From Prinia subflava (Eukaryota; Chordata; Aves; Passeriformes; Cisticolidae), in NCBI RefSeq assembly GCF_021018805.1, contig NC_086254.1:30875300-30939299 (forward strand): a stretch of DNA of 64,000 bases, written 5' to 3'. A program made the position numbers and the translations under genes. The notes beneath the pieces are model-generated. The model saw nothing but the letters and a program-made list of their open reading frames with translations, was not told the DNA's origin and did no database searches. Numbering within the stretch: the first letter of the stretch is position 1; every line of letters starts with the position of its first letter. Of this stretch, positions 58,861-64,000 are shown in pieces.

Positions 58861-61800
58861 CTGGGCTGTCCCACGGGATCCCTGCAGCCCCTCAGCACCT
58901 TTCCAATCCCTGCAGTGCTACCGTGGCGTGGGCTGCCTCGTAGGACAGGGGCAAACCCTCCAGAAGAGCCTCACATATTTGTGATTCCTTCCCAGAGCCT
59001 TTGTCCCCCGGCACCCCTGACCCTGCTGGCAGCCCCGCCGGCTCTGATGCAGGGGGCTCATTTACAGCACCGTGATGCTGCTGCCCGTGGTGGGAGCCGG
59101 GGCACGCCCGGGACCGGGCCCTGCTCTCCCTGTGGCCGCGTTCCTGCGTTCAGTCCGTGCTGGTGGCAGCTCTTCTCTAGATTCACCTCGCCCAGAAGCA
59201 GGACCCTTCCCCACACACCCTCCCAAAGCCTCTCTCCTTCATCACTGGGATCCAGGGACTCCTGGAAATAACGGCTCCGCTCTGGCACAGGCAGCAGCAC
59301 CACAGAGCCTCCCAGCCCCAAGACCCAATCCAAACTGGCTGACAGCTTTGATTTAACGGGCTCTCAGCAAATATTTCTGCAAATTTTTAAGTAGAGGCAT
59401 TATGATTTTATCTTATTATTTTATAATTAAAGCCAAGATCCTCAAACAAAATAAATGAACCGACTAAAGCATCCGAGATCAAGAACTTGCTAAAGCAGAG
59501 CAGCACCTTTCCCGTTTGGTTGTGGTCCAGGCACTTTATGGCAGGTACTTTGTGCCTGGCTGATGTTCAACTGACATCTTTCCAAGCATATAAAAAAACT
59601 TATTAGGCTGAAAATAGAGTTTGTGACCATAAATTGTCAAGAGTACTGTCAGCATTTCCAGCCCAGGTCTGCTTTGTGTACAGCCACTGGCAGGTCAGGC
59701 TGCTGGGGGCAGTGAGGTGGGAGGATGGGGCTGTGTGTCCCCTCATAAAACCCTCTTTGGGTGGGAAGGGTAGGTGGGAAAGGCTTCCCAATGAGTTCTG
59801 GGGTATTGGGAGGTGGCATGGTGAGGTTTAGCAGGGCTGGTGCTGGGTAAGGTGGTTGAAGACAGTCACACATGGAACTGTGTCCAGCCTGCTCTGGGGT
59901 TGGAAACCTGGAAATCACATCCATGGGGGACCATGAGGAGAAAATCTGCATTTACAACCAGTTTAGAGCCAATGCTTCATTAGTTCCCTTGCTGATCTTC
60001 CACATCACAATGCAGAGCAAAGTGCCTGCGGCCATCTGAGCTACAAAGAGCCCAGGAGGGAGGCAGCAGGAATGCTCAGAGGGAAAGCTGTGAGGTTCCT
60101 GAGCCTGCAGTAACTCTGAGCATGGCCAAAAGACAGATCCGAGGCAGCTCCAGCATGCAGGAGGATGTTTTACAGGATGATTTGTGGAGTCATGGGACAG
60201 AGGCAAACAGTGCCTCCAGCCAGAGATGCTGTGCCTGCAGAGGAAGGCATTGCCATGGCCCTTCATGCAGAGAGGAGGGATTGCTCCTATGCCCAGCCCA
60301 CGGTGCTGCCTGGCTGGGGGCAGCCCAGCAGTGCCTGCAGTCTGCTGTGGTTTAAGGACATCATCTGGGCAGCTGCAGCTGGTTGTTGTTCATACCCTGA
60401 TACCTAATAAGTTTTAGAAATTAACTGATACCCTGTTGCTTTGCCAGGTATCTATAATCTAAGTATTAATGGCACTGAAGCTAGAATAGCTGATGCTTTT
60501 ACTAAAGCAAACAAAAACATCAATTTGGAGTTTAAAAATAACCAAAAGAGGCAGAGTATGTCAGGATGGTCCCCAAGCCCTCAGAGAGCTGGAGCACCTT
60601 GCAGCTGAAACCAGGGAAGGGGCTGACACCTGGTGGGACTTGGGATTGACTCAAGCAGACCCACACAACTGGTCCCTGTTTAGTGCTTTCCATCTGAGAC
60701 TGCTAAGTAGCTTTGCTTATTTCAATCCATTAGAACTAGAAAAGCTTTTTAATAAACTCCCTGCCAGCCTGGAATTAGTAGATGTGGGCCAATTAGACAC
60801 ATTAATTAGGCAGTGGTTTAAACACAGATGAGGTTTGACTTTGTTTACCAGCCTCAGAGGAAGCAGCTTCTCAAAGTTCACCTCCAAAGGATTGGGAAAA
60901 AGGGCACAATCGCTTCCAGTCTCAAGCACCTCCCCACACAAACACAGCACGTGGACTTAACATTTTATTTTCAGAGCCCCTGCTTTTTCTTTGCCTCCCC
61001 ATGCAATAAAAATGAGACATTTAATCTCATAATGCAACTTCTCACTGAAAATCAATGATAAAGTACATTATCTTGCCTGCCCTGAACCCACGGCTCCAGC
61101 TTGACCTTCCTCAAGCAGAGCGAAGTCTGGAGAAACACAAAGGTTGAACTTATGGTTTCCCAGCAGGGAAGTGTGAAGCTTTCCTGTGCCTCAGGAGGAA
61201 CAGGACAGGATGGCCCTCCACAGCAGCCATCTGACACAGTTTGGTGTCACCCAGGCTCTGTGATCACTGCAGGCAGGAAAAAGCAGTGTGTGAGCAGTGA
61301 GAAACGGAGCAGGCTGAATCCAGCCTGAATTTTGAAGCCTCCAGTCCCACTCCAAACACAGTCCTGGCTTGTTACCTGGGGGTTTCTCATTAGGAGATGG
61401 ATCCTGCTATCTTTTTTCCTGCTGAGCAGCATTTATTCTACAGGGGCCTCTGACCTGCAAGAGGTCAAAGCAAGCCCCAGAATGAGAAGTCAGTGACATC
61501 CCAATCTCTATAATTCCCAGTGCAGCAAGGAAAGGCCATGCTGAGGGAAGACCCGTGTCCCAAAACACTGCAAGGGAAAGATTTCTTCTGGGGTCAGGAG
61601 AAGACCTTGAAGCCAGCCAAGGTCAGCCCACCACAAACCCCAGAGAGGACAGGGCTAGGAGAAGGGAGCAATGCTCATACTGTGGCAGCAGAGATGCTCC
61701 CCCTGTCCCCAGTGTCCCCAGCCTCACAGAGGGGGAAATGCCACCCACAGACCCCTCCCTGTGTAGGCAGCACCTTGGGAAAGCCTTGCTGTGCCATCTC

Positions 61801-62689
61801 TGCCCGAGCACTGCTGGCTGCCATCACAAACAAGGGTTTGGAAACAAGCTGTGCAGGATTTAGTTCATGATCAGCTGAGATTGATGCTGCTCCTAAAGCA
61901 AACTGGGCAAGCACCTTGTGCCTCTTGTCACCCACCAGAGGAGAACATCTCCCAGGGTTTTCCATGCTGCTACCTGCAATGGCATGTTGGCCCAGCATCT
62001 GCACAGAGCAGCTGGCTTTCAATAACAGGCTACAGCACCAGCTTAACCCTCCAAATATCACCCAGGGACCCCAGAATTTGACCTGTACTGGAGGCCCCAG
62101 AATCCCTCCTAGAAGATGTGTGACAGACACCCAGAGATGCAATCATCATAAGATCTCTTTCCTCTTTAATGGAACCAACAGAAGCTCTTTAGCAGCTCTG
62201 CCTCCTGTCTCCAAGGTGGGAAGTCATTTCTGACCAGTGGAAAATATTCCCAGACCAGGTGAAGTGCATCTCCATGAACAGGAGACCACCACACGTCTCT
62301 GGGGCTGGGGGTTTGACAGCATCCCAGGCCCCTTAGCAGGGCTGCAAACACCCCAGAGAACACAAAGCACACACGTTCCTCCAGCAGAGGAACATGATTT
62401 AGGAGGCTGCAAGCCCTGCCATGTCGAGCTGCACGCCGGCAGCTTGTGCTGCTCCTGATGGACGCCGGAGTCTATTTTTTCTCCAATAACAACTTTCACT
62501 AATGGTGCTGGCACGGAGGCTCAGCAAGGAGGAGGGAGGTGGCAAGTGGCCAGGGTGAAAAAGAGTTCACAATTACAGTAGGAAAGGCCACTGTGTCCCT
62601 TGCACTGGCCATGGAAATGCTGAGGACAGGGATGGAGGGGGCTCTAGGGCCTCATTGAGTCACCCCTCCTCCATGAGATCACCCACTGT
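58861..62689. other. Region without a recognised gene
   Basis: A GC-rich part to about 59.2 kb, then mixed composition, AT-rich at 59.36-59.6 kb and around 60.4-61.05 kb. A 112-codon open frame at 60493-60831 has no domain that I recognise. Confidence 0.55.
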
Positions 62690-62840
62690 ACCCAGAGCAT
62701 TTTCAGCAGACACCCAGACATCTGCTTATCTTATTTTTAAACTCCTCAAGTGACAGAGTGCCACAATCTCCCCCAGCAGTCTGTTCCAGTGTTTCACTGT
62801 CTTCATGGTTAAAAAGTTTTTCTTATGTCCAGTTCAAACC
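62690..62840 (-). mobile_element. CR1 LINE fragment, old
   Basis: The plus strand contains TTATTTTTAAACTCCTCAAG, CAGTCTGTTCCAGTGTTTCA, CTGTCTTCATGGTTAAAAAG and TTTTTCTTATGTCCAGTTC, a diverged inner 3' part of CR1 in the same orientation as the other copies. Confidence 0.65.
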
Positions 62841-63370
62841 TTCATTGGTGCAACTGAATACCAAAGCATCTTCTCTCCAGAGAGAGAAGCAAGATGGATG
62901 AAGAGGGATGTAAGCCTCGTTGGTTTTTTCACTTGTGTGTTTTATTCCCAGCCAAAAGAAGAAGAGTTTGTTTTCCTGAAAGAGATACTATCTCCTGCAA
63001 CACAGAACTCAGAAGTATCTTTCTATTTTTAAAAGTGAAGTATAGGAGTTACATAAAAGCTATGGTAACCAGGAATGAGAAACAGGGTCTTCAATCTGTG
63101 GGCTCTGTCTCCTACCACAGCTGATTTCCCTGCTCCTTGGGGCTGACCTGGGCTGTCCACAGCACATCAGTGCAGAGAGGCTGAGCTCACTGCCCCCCAC
63201 ACCAGTACAGGGTGGACAGGCCCCACATTCCCTGTGCCTGCAGCCTCTCACCAGTGTGCCAAAGACAGCAACAGAAACACTGCATCTGTTTTTGTTCCTT
63301 TCTGCACTCTTAAAACAGCGCTGGACACAACAGGCCAGACTCTCTGCTCTGGTAACCAGCTGGGAAAAGG

Positions 63371-63568
63371 TGACACAGATAACGCAGACAGATAACGCAG
63401 ACAAATAACACAGATGACACAGATAGATAACACTGGTCACACAGATAGATGACACAGATAACAGATAACACTGGAAACAGATAACACAGACAACACAGAT
63501 AACACAGATAGATAACACAGATAGCACAGATTGCACAGTTAACACAAATAGATCACACAAGTAACACC
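63371..63568. repeat. Degenerate ACAGATA-type tandem array
   Basis: About 200 bp made of variants of ATAACACAGATAG, GATGACACAGATAG and AACGCAGACAG, with irregular 7-14 bp spacing. The minus strand lacks stops in one frame and reads as VICVICVICV-type shadow peptide. An old, degraded microsatellite. Confidence 0.9.
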
Positions 63569-63847
63569 AGTAGCAGTGTTCCTCAGTGCCATGGGTGTGA
63601 AATGGGCCAGAACTGGGCAGAGCAGCAGGGGCAAGGGCTGCCCGTGCAGACATGATACCGCAGGGTACTTTGGGACAGCCCTACAGCCCCACAGCCCCAA
63701 AGGCCCCTGCATTTGGGAGGGCAGGCAAAGACGGTGTAGGCACGAGAAACTCCTCCAGCCTGGGAGCATCCCGGGGCAACTTCGGGCAACGGGGCTGTTA
63801 CTGCTGCCACTGGCACGGGAATGAACCGTGGCCTGGCTAGGGCTCAC

Positions 63848-64000
63848 CTGACAGCAGAACTGCCCGGGGCTGCCAGGCAGGGAGGGCTCGGGGCACACCG
63901 GAGCCAACTTAGGTGTGCATGAGAGCTGGAGCCCGCAGGGGCCGGTGCCCGGGGCAGGCAGGAGGCGCCCCGCGGCGCGCGGTGCCCGGCGGTGCGCGGG
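63848..64000 (-). promoter_or_regulatory. CpG-rich right edge with a minus-strand donor-like site
   Basis: The last about 150 bases are very CpG-rich (GGCGCCCCGCGGCGCGCGG). On the minus strand CTGTCAG|GTGAGCCC at 63842-63850 is a strong splice-donor match. This could be a first exon of a minus-strand gene, or the edge of a promoter island belonging to a gene beyond the window. No coding sequence can be assigned. Confidence 0.3.

Noticed and set aside
58223..58984. Open frames on both strands around the hexanucleotide array
   Set aside because: Created by the CCNCCT repeat, which has no stops; peptides are simple Thr/Ser/Ala, Glu/Val or poly-Gly runs.
63060..63653. 197-codon minus-strand frame with VICVICVICF-type sequence
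   Set aside because: Translation of the ACAGATA-type tandem array; looks hydrophobic but is repeat-derived.
52722..64000. KCNK15 or RIMS4 exons
   Set aside because: Expected next by human synteny. No two-pore potassium channel or C2-domain peptide was seen on either strand.

Overview
The window looks like a bird nuclear genome segment. Genes are split by GT-AG introns, promoters are CpG-rich, and several fragments carry the 3'-end and inner signatures of CR1 (chicken repeat 1) LINEs. The gene order ADA (minus strand) then CCN5/WISP2 (plus strand) matches the order on human chromosome 20 (PKIG-ADA-CCN5-KCNK15-RIMS4, from memory). The species cannot be fixed from the sequence alone.

Layout. 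Bases 1-3024 hold no coding sequence I can support; they contain a 45-bp tandem duplication and possible polyadenylation signals on both strands. Bases 3025-21776 (minus strand) are the complete adenosine deaminase gene ADA. I placed all 11 coding exons by splice sites and reading phase; together they give a 1080-nt CDS (359 aa) with every zinc and catalytic residue intact. Its GC-rich promoter and 5' UTR lie at about 21777-21900, with a CR1 fragment directly upstream. Just inside intron 1, about 100 bp from the exon 1 donor, is a 1.16-kb minisatellite of 20-bp units, part of it arranged as 7-unit (140-bp) higher-order repeats. Bases 22101-41340 are a long interval with no recognisable coding exon. 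It holds CR1 pieces, an isolated CpG-rich patch beside a G-rich minisatellite (about 30.2-30.9 kb), a small 12-bp repeat, and two AT-rich blocks that could be conserved regulatory elements.

Bases 41361-46944 are CCN5: TATA box, four coding exons (254 aa) encoding signal peptide, IGFBP, VWC and TSP1 domains, and a good poly(A) signal. As in mammalian CCN5 there is no C-terminal cystine-knot domain. The last exon reads through a consensus-like donor (GCG|GTGAGT) where other CCN genes splice to their cystine-knot exon. Bases 50818-51858 are an uninterrupted P2Y-like G-protein-coupled receptor (346 aa, plus strand) in the position where human has KCNK15. Bases 52722-64000 contain no gene I can name. 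They hold a TATA/MEF2-like GC-rich promoter candidate (about 55.96 kb), a CpG-rich patch with a CCNCCT hexanucleotide array (about 58.5 kb), a CR1 piece, an ACAGATA-type array and a CpG-rich right edge with a minus-strand splice-donor-like site.

The three genes are not a pathway. ADA removes adenosine and deoxyadenosine, and a P2Y-type receptor would sense extracellular nucleotides, so two members touch purine biology, but nothing in the sequence shows co-regulation. No clearly new biological system was found. The most unusual items are the higher-order minisatellite in ADA intron 1 and the read-through donor at the end of CCN5.
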